Assembly (NCBI RefSeq): GCF_001693815.1
Contig: NZ_MBQD01000020.1
Coordinates: forward strand, 124,001-188,000
Direction: 5' to 3'
Origin: Tessaracoccus lapidicaptus
GTDB taxonomy: Bacteria > Actinomycetota > Actinomycetes > Propionibacteriales > Propionibacteriaceae
Length of the DNA: 64,000 bases
In this document: positions 24,302 through 34,059 of the stretch, in pieces
Layout of the letters: the number at the start of each line of letters is the position of its first letter
How positions within the stretch are numbered: the first letter of the stretch is position 1
Made by a program: the position numbers and the translations under genes
Notes under the pieces: model-generated
What the model was told of the DNA's origin: nothing
What the model saw: the letters and a program-made list of their open reading frames with translations, nothing else
Databases searched by the model: none

Positions 24302-25705
24302 ATGACGCACATGCACATCGCCGGGTCGATCCACGCGGACGCCGCGCACGGAGGGCCGCAGTGGCTCGAGGTACCGCGCGACCTCAACGCGCTCGACCCC
24401 AAGCTCTGGCCGCGGGGCACGGTCCGCGACGACCAGGGCCGCATCGTCGTCGCCGGCGCGCCGCTGACCGACGTGGCACGCGAACACGGGACGCCCGTCT
24501 ACGTCATCGACGAGGAGGACTTCCGCTCGCGGGCCCGCGAGTTCCGCACCGCGTTCCCGACCTGGGACATCTACTACGCCGGCAAGGCGCTGCTCACCCG
24601 GCGGGTCGCCCGCTGGGCCGCGGAGGAGGGCCTGGGGCTCGACGTCACGACGATGGGGGAGATGCGCATCGCGCTCGCCGGCGGCATGCCCGCCGCCCGG
24701 CTGGGGCTCCACGGCAACAACAAGTCCGACGAGGAGATCCGCTTCGCGCTCGAGCAGGGCGTCGGGCGCATCATCGTCGACTCCTTCGACGAGATCGCAC
24801 GCCTCGAGCGGGCCTGCGTCGACGGCGGCCACCGCGCCCGCGTCATGGTCCGGGTCACCACCGGAGTCGAGGCGCACACCCACGAGTACATCGCGACCGC
24901 CCACGAGGACCAGAAGTTCGGGATGTCGATCACGGGCGGGCAGGCCCTGACCGCCCTGGTGCGTTGCCACAGCTCGCAGTACCTGGATCTGGCCGGCATC
25001 CACAGCCACATCGGATCGCAGATCTTCGACACGCACGGCTTCGAGGTGGCCATCCGCCGCACCATGCGGCTGGCGTCGCAGTTCCGGACCGCCACGGGGG
25101 TCGAGCTGCCCGAACTGGACCTCGGGGGCGGCTTCGGCATCGCCTACACCTCCGCCGACACCCCGGAGCCGACCGGCGACATCGCGGCCGCCTTCGAGGA
25201 GATGATCGACCACGAGTGCCGGGCGTTCGGGCTCCAGCGCCCGCACCTGTCCATCGAACCGGGCCGGGCGATCTGCGGACCTGCCGGCGTCGCCGTCTAC
25301 GAGGTCGGCACCGTCAAGGTGGTGGACCTCGAGGGCGGGCGCTCGCGCGTGTACATCAGCGTCGACGGCGGCATGAGCGACAACATCCGCCCGGCGCTGT
25401 ACGCGGCCGAGTACTCCGCCGCGCTGGCCAACCGCACCTCCGACGCCGAGCCGGTCCTCAGCCGCGTCGTCGGCAAGCACTGCGAGGGGGGCGACATCCT
25501 GATCCGCGACGTCTTCCTCCCGGCCGACGTGACCATCGGCGACCTCATCGCCGTGCCCGGCTCCGGCGCCTACGCCCGCAGCATGGCCAGCAACTACAAT
25601 CAGATTCCGAAGCCCCCGGTCGTCTCGGCGAAGGACGGTGCCACGAGCGTGATGCTGCGCCGCGAGACGCTCGACGACCTCATGAGATTGGACGTGGGAG
25701 AGTGA
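24302..25705 (+). CDS. lysA: Diaminopimelate decarboxylase
   Basis: 467 residues, PLP-dependent fold III. Converts meso-diaminopimelate to lysine. The Schiff-base lysine lies in YYAGKALL; other segments are HSHIGSQIFD, LDLGGGFGIAY, EPGRAICGPAG, GKHCEGGDIL and GAYARSMASNYNQ. Start: the ATG at 24302 gives a full N-terminus of the actinobacterial length. CAGGCT lies 8 bases upstream; no Shine-Dalgarno sequence is seen. It overlaps hom by 4 bases. Confidence 0.94.
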   Translation: MTHMHIAGSIHADAAHGGPQWLEVPRDLNALDPKLWPRGTVRDDQGRIVVAGAPLTDVAREHGTPVYVIDEEDFRSRAREFRTAFPTWDIYYAGKALLTRRVARWAAEEGLGLDVTTMGEMRIALAGGMPAARLGLHGNNKSDEEIRFALEQGVGRIIVDSFDEIARLERACVDGGHRARVMVRVTTGVEAHTHEYIATAHEDQKFGMSITGGQALTALVRCHSSQYLDLAGIHSHIGSQIFDTHGFEVAIRRTMRLASQFRTATGVELPELDLGGGFGIAYTSADTPEPTGDIAAAFEEMIDHECRAFGLQRPHLSIEPGRAICGPAGVAVYEVGTVKVVDLEGGRSRVYISVDGGMSDNIRPALYAAEYSAALANRTSDAEPVLSRVVGKHCEGGDILIRDVFLPADVTIGDLIAVPGSGAYARSMASNYNQIPKPPVVSAKDGATSVMLRRETLDDLMRLDVGE

Positions 25706-27012
25706 GCAAGCCGCTCAAGGTCGCGCTGCTCGGCGCTGGCGTCGTCGGGTCCCAGGTGGCCCGCATCATCCTCAACGAGGGCCCCACGCTCGAGGCGCGC
25801 ATCGGTCGCCGGCTCGAGCTGGTCGGCATCGGCGTGCGGCGGCTGGAGGCCGAGCGCCCCGGCATCGACCCCGCGCTGCTGACCACGGACCTCGAGTCGC
25901 TGGTGGCCCGCAAGGACCTCGACATCGTCATCGAGCTCATCGGCGGCATCGAGCCCGCCCGCACCCTGCTGCTCACGGCCATCGCCAACGGCGCCTCCGT
26001 CGTGTCGGCGAACAAGGCGCTGCTGGCCGACGACCTCGGGGAGCTGTCGCGGGCGGCGGAGGCCAAGGGCGTCGATCTCTACTACGAGGCGGCCGTCGCG
26101 GGCGCCATCCCGATCGTCCGGCCGCTGCGCGAGTCCCTCGTCGGCGACGACATCACCGCGGTCATGGGCATCGTCAACGGCACCACCAACTACATCCTCG
26201 ACAAGATGGTCAGCGACGGCAGCAGCTTCGACGCGGCCCTGGCCGAGGCGCAGCAGCTCGGCTACGCCGAGGCGGACCCGACGGCGGACGTCGAGGGCCA
26301 CGACGCCGCCGCCAAGGCCGCGATCCTGGCGGGACTCGCCTTCCACACGGAGGTGCGCCGCGACGAGGTCTTCTGCGAGGGCATCACGGGTGTCACCGAG
26401 GACGACATCGCTGCCGCCGAGCAGATGGGCTGCACCATCAAGCTGCTGGCGATCGCGAAACTGACCGACGACGACCGCGTCATCGTCAAGGTGCACCCGG
26501 CCATGGTGGCCAACAAGCACCCCCTGGCCACGGTCTCGGGCGCGTACAACGCCATCTTCGTCAACTCTCGCGAGGCCGGCGAGCTGATGTTCCTCGGTCA
26601 GGGCGCCGGTGGCGCTCCGACGGCCAGCGCCGTCATGGGCGACGTCGTCACCGTGGCCCGCAACCGCCACCGCGGCACCGCCAGCCACCGCGGCTCCAGC
26701 TCCAGCAGCCGTGCGGTCGCCCCCATCGGCGAGTCCGAGGCGCAGTTCTACGTGAGCTTCGACGTCGTCGACCGCCCCGGCATCCTGGCCCGCTGCGCCG
26801 GCATCTTCGGCGATCACGGCGTGTCGCTGCGGGTGGTGCAGCAGAGCTACCTGGCCGACCGGGAGGGGGCCGACGCCAGCGGTTTCGCCGCCCGGCTCGG
26901 CGTCATGACGCACCTCACGCGGGAGAGCGACCTCGCGGTCGTCGTCGAGGAACTCCGCCGGTCCGACTTCGTCGGATCCGACGTGCGCGTCCTGCGCGTC
27001 GAGGGCTTCTGA
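25702..27012 (+). CDS. hom: Homoserine dehydrogenase with ACT domain
   Basis: 436 residues. Reduces aspartate semialdehyde to homoserine. The NAD(P) loop is LLGAGVVGSQVARI; catalytic and substrate segments are VSANKALLADD, VNGTTNYILDKM and GYAEADPTADVEGHDAAAKAAIL. A C-terminal ACT domain (about 350-436) should mediate threonine feedback. The link between them, HRGTASHRGSSSSS, is unusually rich in Ser, His and Arg. GTG start overlapping the lysA stop (GTGA). Confidence 0.94.
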   Translation: MSKPLKVALLGAGVVGSQVARIILNEGPTLEARIGRRLELVGIGVRRLEAERPGIDPALLTTDLESLVARKDLDIVIELIGGIEPARTLLLTAIANGASVVSANKALLADDLGELSRAAEAKGVDLYYEAAVAGAIPIVRPLRESLVGDDITAVMGIVNGTTNYILDKMVSDGSSFDAALAEAQQLGYAEADPTADVEGHDAAAKAAILAGLAFHTEVRRDEVFCEGITGVTEDDIAAAEQMGCTIKLLAIAKLTDDDRVIVKVHPAMVANKHPLATVSGAYNAIFVNSREAGELMFLGQGAGGAPTASAVMGDVVTVARNRHRGTASHRGSSSSSRAVAPIGESEAQFYVSFDVVDRPGILARCAGIFGDHGVSLRVVQQSYLADREGADASGFAARLGVMTHLTRESDLAVVVEELRRSDFVGSDVRVLRVEGF

Positions 27013-27016
27013 GTCG

Positions 27017-27907
27017 ATGGGCCGGCTCGTCGTCCGGGTCCCCGCGACCACCGCGAACCTGGGCTCGGGGTTCGACTGCGTCGGCATGGCGTTCGACTGG
27101 TTCGACGAGCTGACGCTCGAGACGCACGACACGCCGGGCCTGGAGGTCATGGTCACCGGCGAAGGCGCGGCGGACGTGCCGCGCGACGAACGGCACCTGG
27201 TCGTGGCGACGTTCCTCGAGGGCCTGGCCGCCTTCGGGGGCGAGCGCCCCCCGGGTCTGCGGTTCACGGCGCACAACACCATCCCGCACTCGCGCGGCCT
27301 GGGCTCGTCGGCGGCCGCCATCGTCGCGGGCCTCGCGCTGGCCTGGGGCGTCGCCCGCCCCGGCCAGCCGCTGGACCGGGCGGCGCTCACGCGCCTCGCC
27401 ACCGCTGCCGAGGGACATCCGGACAACGCGGGGGCGGCCGTGTGGGGCGGCGCCATCCTCGCCTGGGCCCGCGACGGCAAGGTGTCGCTGGTGCAGCTGC
27501 CGCTGCCCGAGGGCTTCGGGGCCGTGGCGTATGTGCCCGGCTTCGAGTGCCGCACCGACGACGCCCGCCGCGTCCTGCCCGACACCGTGGGGCGGGCTGA
27601 CGCCGTCGCGCAGGCCATCGCGGCTGCCGCCCTGCCGCTCGCCCTCACGCTCCGCCCCGACCTGCTGCTGGACGCGACGGCGGACCGGCTGCACCAGCAG
27701 TACCGGGCGGACCTCATGCGGCCCGCCTACGACCTCATGCTGCGGCTGAGGGCGGCCGGTGTGCCGGCGGCCATCTCCGGCGCGGGCCCCACCGTGATCG
27801 CCGTCGGGCTCCCGGACCAGCTGGATCCGGCCGGCTCCGTGCCCGGCGCCGGGTTCGCGGTGCACCGGCTGCGTCCCGCCGGGGGCGTCGAACTGCACGT
27901 CGGCTGA
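27017..27907 (+). CDS. thrB: Homoserine kinase
   Basis: 296 residues, GHMP kinase family. Phosphorylates homoserine for threonine synthesis. Motifs: VPATTANLGSGFDCVGMAFD (substrate binding), IPHSRGLGSSAAAIVAGLALA (ATP loop) and AAISGAGPTVIAV (C-terminal glycine motif). ATG 4 bases after hom. Threonine synthase (thrC) is missing from the usual place between hom and thrB. Confidence 0.94.
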   Translation: MGRLVVRVPATTANLGSGFDCVGMAFDWFDELTLETHDTPGLEVMVTGEGAADVPRDERHLVVATFLEGLAAFGGERPPGLRFTAHNTIPHSRGLGSSAAAIVAGLALAWGVARPGQPLDRAALTRLATAAEGHPDNAGAAVWGGAILAWARDGKVSLVQLPLPEGFGAVAYVPGFECRTDDARRVLPDTVGRADAVAQAIAAAALPLALTLRPDLLLDATADRLHQQYRADLMRPAYDLMLRLRAAGVPAAISGAGPTVIAVGLPDQLDPAGSVPGAGFAVHRLRPAGGVELHVG

Positions 27908-27925
27908 CGGCCCCGCCCCGGGCCG
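27908..27925 (+). terminator. GC hairpin after thrB
   Basis: CGGCCC and GGGCCG pair around a 6-base loop directly after the thrB stop. The stem is only 6 bp and no T-run follows. Confidence 0.4.
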
Positions 27926-27948
27926 CGCGCGGCGATTCGGGCGCGTCT

Positions 27949-27978
27949 TTGGTCGCAGGCCCTCCGACTTGCTAGGCT
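27949..27978 (+). promoter_or_regulatory. rho promoter (TTGGTC-N18-TAGGCT)
   Basis: TTGGTC (27949-27954) and TAGGCT (27973-27978) are 18 bases apart. Initiation near 27985 leaves a leader of about 127 bases before the TTG start, long enough for Rho-dependent autogenous control. The rest of 27908-28111 shows no other clear signal. Confidence 0.6.
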
Positions 27979-28111
27979 GGAGCGCGGTTTACCACGAGGC
28001 GCCGCCGGGGCGATCATCCACCCGGCCACTTCCGCGCCCAGTACTCCACCACTTTGACGCCGTCGGCCGCATTGAGAGGCTGCCCGCACGGCTCCATGAA
28101 GGGAACTTTCC

Positions 28112-29935
28112 TTGAGCGAATCCGTTGACCTGTCCGGAATGAAGCTGGTCGAACTCAAGTCCGTCGCAGCCAGACTGGGCATCAAGGGCGCATCCGCCAT
28201 GCGCAAGGGTGACCTGGTCTCCGCCATCCAGTCCGCCGGGGGCGGCGCCCCCGCCGCCCGAGCGCCCCGCCCCGAGCGGGAGCAGGCGGCCCCCCAGGAG
28301 ACGCTCGTCGACGCCGGGGCCGAGCCCCAGCGCCCTCCGCGCAGCCGTCGCGCCGCGTCGCGTCCGGCTGGGGAACCGGCCTCCCCCGCGGGGGAGGCCG
28401 CGCCCGCGGCCCAGGAGCAGCGCTCCGAGGAGCCGCGCCGCCAGGAAGAGCCGCGCCAGGACCGTGGCGACGGCGAGCCGAGCGGCCGCAACCGCCGCCG
28501 CCGTAACCGCGACCGCGCCCCCCAGGGCGAGACCACCATCCCGCAGCAGGACGTCATCGACGAGGTGGGCGAACTCCTCGAAGCGGCCAAGGGCGGCGGC
28601 CGCGCACCCGCTGCCGCGGCCTCAGCGCCGCCGGCCCCCGCGTCGGTCACCATCGAGCCCGTGGGCTACGACGACGATCAGGGCGGCTCGCGCCGCAGCC
28701 GTCGACGCCGTAACCGCGAGCGGCAGACCAACCGGCGCCCCACCCGGGGAAGCCAGGGGGGCATGGAGCGCATGGAGGCCGAGCCCACCGTCGGCGAGGG
28801 CGACGTGCTCGTCCAGATCTCCGGCATCGTCGACATCCAGGACAACTATGCGTTCGTCCGCACCTCCGGGTACCTGCCCGGCCCCAACGATGCCTACCTG
28901 TCGATGTCGACGGTGCGGCGCTACGGTCTGCGCCGCGGCGACGTCATCACCGGCGCGATCCGCGCGCAGCGTGAGGGCGAGCGCAAGGAGAAGTTCAACC
29001 CGCTGGTGCGCCTCGACACGGTCAACGGCGACGATCCGGAGAAGGCCAAGGGCCGCCCCGAGTTCGCCAAGCTCACCCCGCTCTATCCGCAGGAGCGGCT
29101 GCGCCTCGAGACCGTGCAGAACAACATCACCGGCCGGATCATCGACCTGGTCTCGCCCATCGGCAAGGGCCAGCGCGGCCTGATCGTGTCGCCGCCCAAG
29201 GCGGGCAAGACCATGATCATGCAGGCCATCGCGAACGCGATCGCCGCGAACAACCCCGAGGTCCACCTCATGGTGGTGCTCGTGGACGAGCGTCCCGAGG
29301 AGGTCACCGACTTCCAGCGCACAGTCTCCGGCGAGGTCATCGCCTCGACGTTCGACCGCCCGGCCGAGGACCACACCATGGTCTCCGAGCTCGCGATCGA
29401 GCGCGCCAAGCGCCTGGTCGAGCTCGGCCACGACGTCGTCGTGCTGCTCGACGGCATCACGCGCCTCGGCCGCGCCTATAACCTGGCGGCGCCGGCCTCG
29501 GGCCGCATCCTGTCCGGTGGTGTCGACTCGGCGGCGCTGTACCCGCCGAAGAAGTTCTTCGGTGCCGCCCGCAACATCGAAGACGGTGGCTCGCTCACCA
29601 TCCTGGCCACCGCGCTCATCGAGACGGGCTCCAAGATGGACGAGGTCATCTTCGAGGAGTTCAAGGGCACGGGCAACATGGAGCTGCGCCTGCGCCGCGA
29701 GCTGGCCGACAAGCGCATCTTCCCCGCGATCGACGTCGACGCCTCGGGCACCCGGCGCGAGGACCTGCTGCTGGGTCGCGACGAGCTCAACATCATCTGG
29801 AAGCTGCGCCGGGCCCTGTCCGGACTCGACGACCAGCAGGCGCTCGAGACCCTGAAGTCGCGGATGGCCAAGACGCAGAGCAACCACGAGTTCCTGCTCA
29901 GCGTCCTGAAGACCACCCCCGCGGCCGAGGGCTGA
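28112..29935 (+). CDS. rho: Transcription termination factor Rho, actinobacterial long form
   Basis: 607 residues. A short N-terminal helical domain ([17 protein letters not shown]) is followed by a long Arg/Pro/Glu/Gly-rich insertion (about 45-215) typical of actinobacteria, with two arginine patches ([25 protein letters not shown]). The RNA-binding domain has [19 protein letters not shown]; the ATPase core has [22 protein letters not shown] and [15 protein letters not shown]. Start: TTG 28112 with GAAGGGA upstream; it is the only start that gives the complete N-terminal helix domain. Confidence 0.94.
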   Translation: MSESVDLSGMKLVELKSVAARLGIKGASAMRKGDLVSAIQSAGGGAPAARAPRPEREQAAPQETLVDAGAEPQRPPRSRRAASRPAGEPASPAGEAAPAAQEQRSEEPRRQEEPRQDRGDGEPSGRNRRRRNRDRAPQGETTIPQQDVIDEVGELLEAAKGGGRAPAAAASAPPAPASVTIEPVGYDDDQGGSRRSRRRRNRERQTNRRPTRGSQGGMERMEAEPTVGEGDVLVQISGIVDIQDNYAFVRTSGYLPGPNDAYLSMSTVRRYGLRRGDVITGAIRAQREGERKEKFNPLVRLDTVNGDDPEKAKGRPEFAKLTPLYPQERLRLETVQNNITGRIIDLVSPIGKGQRGLIVSPPKAGKTMIMQAIANAIAANNPEVHLMVVLVDERPEEVTDFQRTVSGEVIASTFDRPAEDHTMVSELAIERAKRLVELGHDVVVLLDGITRLGRAYNLAAPASGRILSGGVDSAALYPPKKFFGAARNIEDGGSLTILATALIETGSKMDEVIFEEFKGTGNMELRLRRELADKRIFPAIDVDASGTRREDLLLGRDELNIIWKLRRALSGLDDQQALETLKSRMAKTQSNHEFLLSVLKTTPAAEG

Positions 29936-29945
29936 GCGCGCGGAG

Positions 29946-29989
29946 TTTGATTTCCGGGGCCGGCGCGGCAGAATAGGTAGCTGCGCCGG
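29946..29989 (+). promoter_or_regulatory. rpmE upstream region: promoter-like boxes and a hairpin
   Basis: TTGATT (29947-29952) and CAGAAT (29969-29974) are 16 bases apart and could be the rpmE promoter. Over the same stretch CCGGCGCGGC (29960-29969) and GCTGCGCCGG (29980-29989) form a 10-bp stem with one mismatch and could terminate rho. The two readings are compatible at DNA and RNA level. Confidence 0.4.
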
Positions 29990-30056
29990 TTCACGCGTAC
30001 CTCCAGGCCCGTCTCAGGGCCGGCGACCCGGCCACCTTCACCCGAGGAGATCCATC

Positions 30057-30269
30057 ATGAAGCAGGGCATCCACCCTGATTACGTCGAGACCCAGGTCCA
30101 CTGCACCTGCGGCAACACGTTCACCACGAAGAGCACCAGCACGAAGGGCACCCTGAGCGCCGACGTCTGCTCCGAGTGCCACCCGTTCTACACCGGCAAG
30201 CAGAAGATCCTCGACACCGGTGGCCGCGTGGCCCGCTTCGAGCGCCGCTACGCCAAGAAGTCCAGCTAG
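30057..30269 (+). CDS. rpmE: 50S ribosomal protein bL31, zinc form
   Basis: 70 residues. The zinc ribbon is intact: Cys16 and Cys18 (HCTCGN), Cys38 and Cys41 (DVCSECH). [24 protein letters not shown] is the family C-terminus. A strong Shine-Dalgarno sequence (GAGGAG) precedes the ATG. This is the zinc-dependent paralogue; a cysteine-free copy, if present, lies elsewhere. Confidence 0.96.
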   Translation: MKQGIHPDYVETQVHCTCGNTFTTKSTSTKGTLSADVCSECHPFYTGKQKILDTGGRVARFERRYAKKSS

Positions 30270-30277
30270 CGTCATCC

Positions 30278-30324
30278 TCGGGCGCCGGGACGGGTTCGCA
30301 CCCGCCCGGCGCCCGATGCATTTT
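30278..30324 (+). terminator. Intrinsic terminator after rpmE
   Basis: TCGGGCGCCGGG (30278-30289) pairs with CCCGGCGCCCGA (30305-30316). After a bulged A, CGGGT pairs with ACCCG, closing a TCGC loop. TTTT follows at 30321-30324. This is the only hairpin in the window with a T-run. Confidence 0.8.
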
Positions 30325-30349
30325 CCCGCCACGCCACCGAAGGATCCCC

Positions 30350-31417
30350 GTGTTCGACAACGCCCAGCCCCTCGTCGACGAGTACCGCGACCTGGAGCGC
30401 CAGCTGGCCGACCCCGAGCTGCACGCCGACGTGGCCCGGTCGCGCAAGGTGGGGCGCCGGTACGCCGCGCTGCGGCCGGTGGTGGAGGGCCTGGACCAGT
30501 TCCGCAGGGTGAGCGAGGACCGGGCGGCGGCCGCCGAACTGGCCGCCGACGACCCGTCGTTCGCCGACGAGCTGGCCGAACTCGACCTGCAGCTGGAGGC
30601 CGCCACGGCGCGCCTGACCCGGCTGCTCGCGCCGCGCGACCCGAACGACGACGCCGACGCGCTGGTGGAGATCAAGTCGGGGGAGGGCGGCGACGAGTCG
30701 GCCCTGTTCGCCGGCGACCTGCTGAAGATGTACACCCGCTACGCCGAACAGGTGGGCTGGAAGATCGAGGTACTCGACTCCCAGGAGACGGACCTGGGCG
30801 GCTACAAGTCGGTGACGGTCGCGATCAAGGCCGCCTCCGGTCACGAGCACGGGCCGTACGGCCGCCTGAAGTTCGAAGGCGGCGTCCATCGGGTGCAGCG
30901 CGTCCCCGTCACCGAGTCCCAGGGCCGCATCCACACGTCGGCCGCCGGCGTGCTGGTGATGCCCGATGTCGAGGCGGACGAGGTCGAGATCAACGACGAC
31001 GACCTCCGCATCGACGTCTACCGCTCCTCGGGCCCCGGCGGCCAGGGCGTCAACACCACCGACTCGGCGGTCCGGATCACCCACCTGCCCACCGGCACCG
31101 TGGTGTCGTGCCAGAACGAGCGTTCCCAGCTGCAGAATCGCGAGTCCGCCATGCGCATGCTGCGCGCCCGCCTGATCGCTCTCGCGGAGGCCGAGGCGGC
31201 CTCGGCGGCGTCGCAGGCGCGCAAGTCCCAGGTGCGCACCGTCGACCGCTCCGAGCGCATCCGCACCTACAACTTCCCGGAGAACCGGATCACGGACCAT
31301 CGCATCGGCTACAAGGCGCATAACCTGGACCAAGTGCTCGACGGCGCGCTGACGCCGCTGCTCGACGCCCTGGCCGAGCAGGATCTCGCCGAGCGCCTCG
31401 CAGGGGTCGGCGGGTGA
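30350..31417 (+). CDS. prfA: Peptide chain release factor 1
   Basis: 355 residues. Recognises UAA/UAG; the GGQ catalytic loop is in [18 protein letters not shown], with the RF1 recognition region around [20 protein letters not shown] and [18 protein letters not shown]. Start: GTG 30350 with AAGGA upstream. The in-frame extension lies inside rpmE and its terminator. The 3' end overlaps prmC by 4 bases, coupling release factor and its methylase. Confidence 0.95.
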   Translation: MFDNAQPLVDEYRDLERQLADPELHADVARSRKVGRRYAALRPVVEGLDQFRRVSEDRAAAAELAADDPSFADELAELDLQLEAATARLTRLLAPRDPNDDADALVEIKSGEGGDESALFAGDLLKMYTRYAEQVGWKIEVLDSQETDLGGYKSVTVAIKAASGHEHGPYGRLKFEGGVHRVQRVPVTESQGRIHTSAAGVLVMPDVEADEVEINDDDLRIDVYRSSGPGGQGVNTTDSAVRITHLPTGTVVSCQNERSQLQNRESAMRMLRARLIALAEAEAASAASQARKSQVRTVDRSERIRTYNFPENRITDHRIGYKAHNLDQVLDGALTPLLDALAEQDLAERLAGVGG

Positions 31418-32271
31418 CGGAGGCCGCGTTCGAGGTCGCCGCCGTGCTCGCCCGATCCGGCTCCCCGAGCCCCGGCCCCGAGGCGCGGCAGCTCGTCGCG
31501 CACGTCCTGGGCGTCGACGTCGCGTCGCTGATCCGCATCGACGGCGTCACTCGCGCGCAGCGCGCGGCCATCGACGCTCTGGTGGAACGTCGCGCCGCGG
31601 GCGAGCCGCTGCAGCATCTGACTGGCGAGGCGCACTTCCGCTACGAGACCGTCGCCGTCGGGCCGGGCGTGTTCATCCCGCGCCCCGAGACCGAGGTCAT
31701 GGTCGGGTGGGCGCTCGACCAGCTGGCCGCCCGCCCCGCCGACCGGCGCCGCGTCGTCGAGCTGTGCGCCGGCTCCGGCGCGATCACGGCGTCCCTGGCG
31801 CACGAGCTCGGCGGACTGGAGCTGCACGCCGTCGAACTGTCCGACGCCGCGCTGCCCTACCTGCGGCACAACCTCGCCGGCACGGGCGCCGACGTCGTCC
31901 ACGGCGACATGGCCGACGCGCTGCCCCAGCTGGACGGCCAAGTGGATCTCGTCATCGTCAACCCGCCCTACATCCCGGAGACGCACCGGGCGCTGCTGCC
32001 CAGCGACGTCGTGGACCACGACCCCGGGCTCGCGCTGTTCTCAGGACCCGACGGCCTCGACGCCATCCGCACCGTCGTCCGCGTGGCCGGGCGCCTGCTG
32101 CGCGCCGGGGGCCTGCTGGCCACCGAGCACGACGACAGCCATGCGGCCGACGTCGTGGAGCTTGTCGCCGGGGCCGGCTTCGAGGACGTGAGCTCGCAGT
32201 ACGACCTCACGGGTCGCCCCCGGTTCGTGACGGGCGTCCGCGGCGCCGATGGTGGCAGGATTGCCCCGTGA
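31414..32271 (+). CDS. prmC: Release factor glutamine methyltransferase
   Basis: 285 residues. Methylates the GGQ glutamine of release factors. The catalytic NPPY motif is in [11 protein letters not shown]. The SAM fold shows [16 protein letters not shown], and [11 protein letters not shown] is the family substrate segment. GTG start overlapping the prfA stop; its own 3' end overlaps the next gene by 4 bases. Confidence 0.94.
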   Translation: MTEAAFEVAAVLARSGSPSPGPEARQLVAHVLGVDVASLIRIDGVTRAQRAAIDALVERRAAGEPLQHLTGEAHFRYETVAVGPGVFIPRPETEVMVGWALDQLAARPADRRRVVELCAGSGAITASLAHELGGLELHAVELSDAALPYLRHNLAGTGADVVHGDMADALPQLDGQVDLVIVNPPYIPETHRALLPSDVVDHDPGLALFSGPDGLDAIRTVVRVAGRLLRAGGLLATEHDDSHAADVVELVAGAGFEDVSSQYDLTGRPRFVTGVRGADGGRIAP

Positions 32272-32912
32272 CCAACACCTTCGACCTCAGAACCGACGAC
32301 GCCGCCGCCCTCGAGGCCGCCGCCGAGGCCGTCCGGGCCGGACAGTGCATCGTGCTGCCGACCGACACGGTCTACGGCATCGGCGCCAACGCGTTCAGCG
32401 CCGACGCGGTCCAAGGCCTCCTGGACGCCAAGGAGCGCGGCCGTGACATGCCGCCGCCCGTCCTCATCGCCGAGCCCTCGATGCTCAGGGCGATCGCCGA
32501 CGACGTACCGCCCGCGGCGGCCGCCGTCGCGAAGGCGTTCTGGCCCGGCGGTCTCACGCTCATCGTCACGGCACAGGCGCGCTCGGGCATGTCGCTGGGC
32601 GAGACGGGCGGCACCGTCGCCGTGCGCGTCCCGGACCACGACGGCGCCCGCGCCCTGCTCCGACGCACCGGGCCGCTCGCGGTCAGCTCCGCCAACGTGT
32701 CGGGGCGCCCGGCCGCGCTCGACTGCGCGGAGGCCCGCGAGCAGCTGGGGGACCGGGTCGCGGTGTACCTCGACGGCGGTCCCGTGACCGGGGGAGTGGC
32801 CTCCACGATCGTCGACTTCGCCGCCACCCCCGAGGGCCGCGTCCTGCGGCGCGGGGCCGTCTCGCTCGAGGCCCTGCGCGAGGTGGCGCCGGGCGTCGAG
32901 GACCTGAGCTAG
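32268..32912 (+). CDS. tsaC: L-threonylcarbamoyladenylate synthase (TsaC/Sua5 family)
   Basis: 214 residues. Makes threonylcarbamoyl-AMP for t6A at position 37 of ANN-decoding tRNAs. Family segments are GQCIVLPTDTVYGIGANAF, FWPGGLTLIV, GTVAVRVPDHDGARALL and PLAVSSANVSGRPA. The short length lacks the C-terminal Sua5 domain, hence TsaC-like. GTG start overlapping prmC. Confidence 0.92.
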   Translation: MTNTFDLRTDDAAALEAAAEAVRAGQCIVLPTDTVYGIGANAFSADAVQGLLDAKERGRDMPPPVLIAEPSMLRAIADDVPPAAAAVAKAFWPGGLTLIVTAQARSGMSLGETGGTVAVRVPDHDGARALLRRTGPLAVSSANVSGRPAALDCAEAREQLGDRVAVYLDGGPVTGGVASTIVDFAATPEGRVLRRGAVSLEALREVAPGVEDLS

Positions 32913-32919
32913 CCGCCCG

Positions 32920-34059
32920 ATGCGCGAGTACCTGCTGGTCCTGCTGGTCGCGGTCGGCACGACCCACCTGCTGGCGGGCCTGTGCCGCAACATCGCGGTC
33001 CGCACCGGCGCGCTCGCCAGTGTGCGCAGCCGCGATGTGCACACCCAGCCCATCCCGTACTTCGGTGGCGTCGCCATGTTCGGCGGCCTGGCGATGGCCT
33101 TCCTCCTGGCGGTCCAGCTGCCCTTCCTGGGCCGGTATACGGCCGTCGAGCACGACGCGTCTGCGGTTCTGTGGGCGGGGCTCGTGATCACCGTCATCGG
33201 GGTGCTCGACGACAAGTACGACATGCCCGCGATGGTCAAGCTCGGCGGGCAGGTGCTCGCCGCGGGCGTCGCGGTCCTGCAGGGGGTGCGGATCTACTGG
33301 ATCCCCCTGCCGAACCGGATCGTCGCGCTCGACGACGCCACCAGCATCCTGGTCACCGTCTTCTTCATCGCTCTGTGCGTCAACGCCGTCAACTTCGTCG
33401 ACGGGCTCGACGGGCTCGCGGGCGGCATCGTGGCCATCGGATCGGGCGCCTTCTTCAGTTACACCTACGTCCTGGCCTACGAGCAGGAGCTGATCCGGGC
33501 CACGACGGCGAGCCTCATCACCGTCGCCACCTGCGGGATCGCCATCGGATTCCTGCTCCACAACGTGCACCCCGCCAAGATGTTCATGGGCGACTCCGGG
33601 GCCATGCTCCTGGGCCTGCTCATGGCCATGAGCACGATCTCGTTCACGGGCCAGCTCGACCCCGGCGCCCTCGCCCAGGGGGAGAACCTGCTCCCTGCCC
33701 TGCTGCCGATCCTGCTCCCGCTGGCCGCGCTGTCGCTGCCCTTCCTCGACCTCGTCCTCGCCTGGGTGCGGCGGACGTGGAACGGCCAGCACGTCTTCCA
33801 CCCCGACAAGCAGCACCTGCACCACCGGCTGCTGGCGCGCGGGCACTCCCACTGGGGTGCGGTTCTCCTCATGTACGGGTGGACCGCCGTGGTCACGGTC
33901 GGGCTGGTGGTCGTCACGCTGTTACCGGGGACGCCGACGCTCTGGGCGCTGGGCCTCGCCCTGGTCGTCGTGGTCGTGCTGACCCTGCGTCCCGTCCGGT
34001 CCGCGCCGCCGGAACTGCCTGCGGACACCGACGTCGTCGATCCAGCCCGCCGTGGCTGA
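32920..34059 (+). CDS. wecA: Undecaprenyl-phosphate N-acetylglucosaminyl-1-phosphate transferase-like protein
   Basis: 379 residues, polytopic (about ten helices), MraY/WecA family. Asp-rich loops are visible: GVLDDKYDMPA, NAVNFVDGLDGLAGG and FMGDSGAMLLG; the C-terminal HLHHRLLARGHS is the WecA-type sugar-binding histidine loop. It should start a lipid-linked glycan, for example the linkage unit of a wall polymer. The mycobacterial orthologue sits in the same place before the atp operon. Starts 7 bases after tsaC. Confidence 0.88.
   Translation: MREYLLVLLVAVGTTHLLAGLCRNIAVRTGALASVRSRDVHTQPIPYFGGVAMFGGLAMAFLLAVQLPFLGRYTAVEHDASAVLWAGLVITVIGVLDDKYDMPAMVKLGGQVLAAGVAVLQGVRIYWIPLPNRIVALDDATSILVTVFFIALCVNAVNFVDGLDGLAGGIVAIGSGAFFSYTYVLAYEQELIRATTASLITVATCGIAIGFLLHNVHPAKMFMGDSGAMLLGLLMAMSTISFTGQLDPGALAQGENLLPALLPILLPLAALSLPFLDLVLAWVRRTWNGQHVFHPDKQHLHHRLLARGHSHWGAVLLMYGWTAVVTVGLVVVTLLPGTPTLWALGLALVVVVVLTLRPVRSAPPELPADTDVVDPARRG

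Noticed and set aside
30350-30352. Long in-frame extension of prfA back into rpmE
   Set aside because: It would read through the rpmE gene and its intrinsic terminator; RF1 length and the AAGGA site support GTG 30350.
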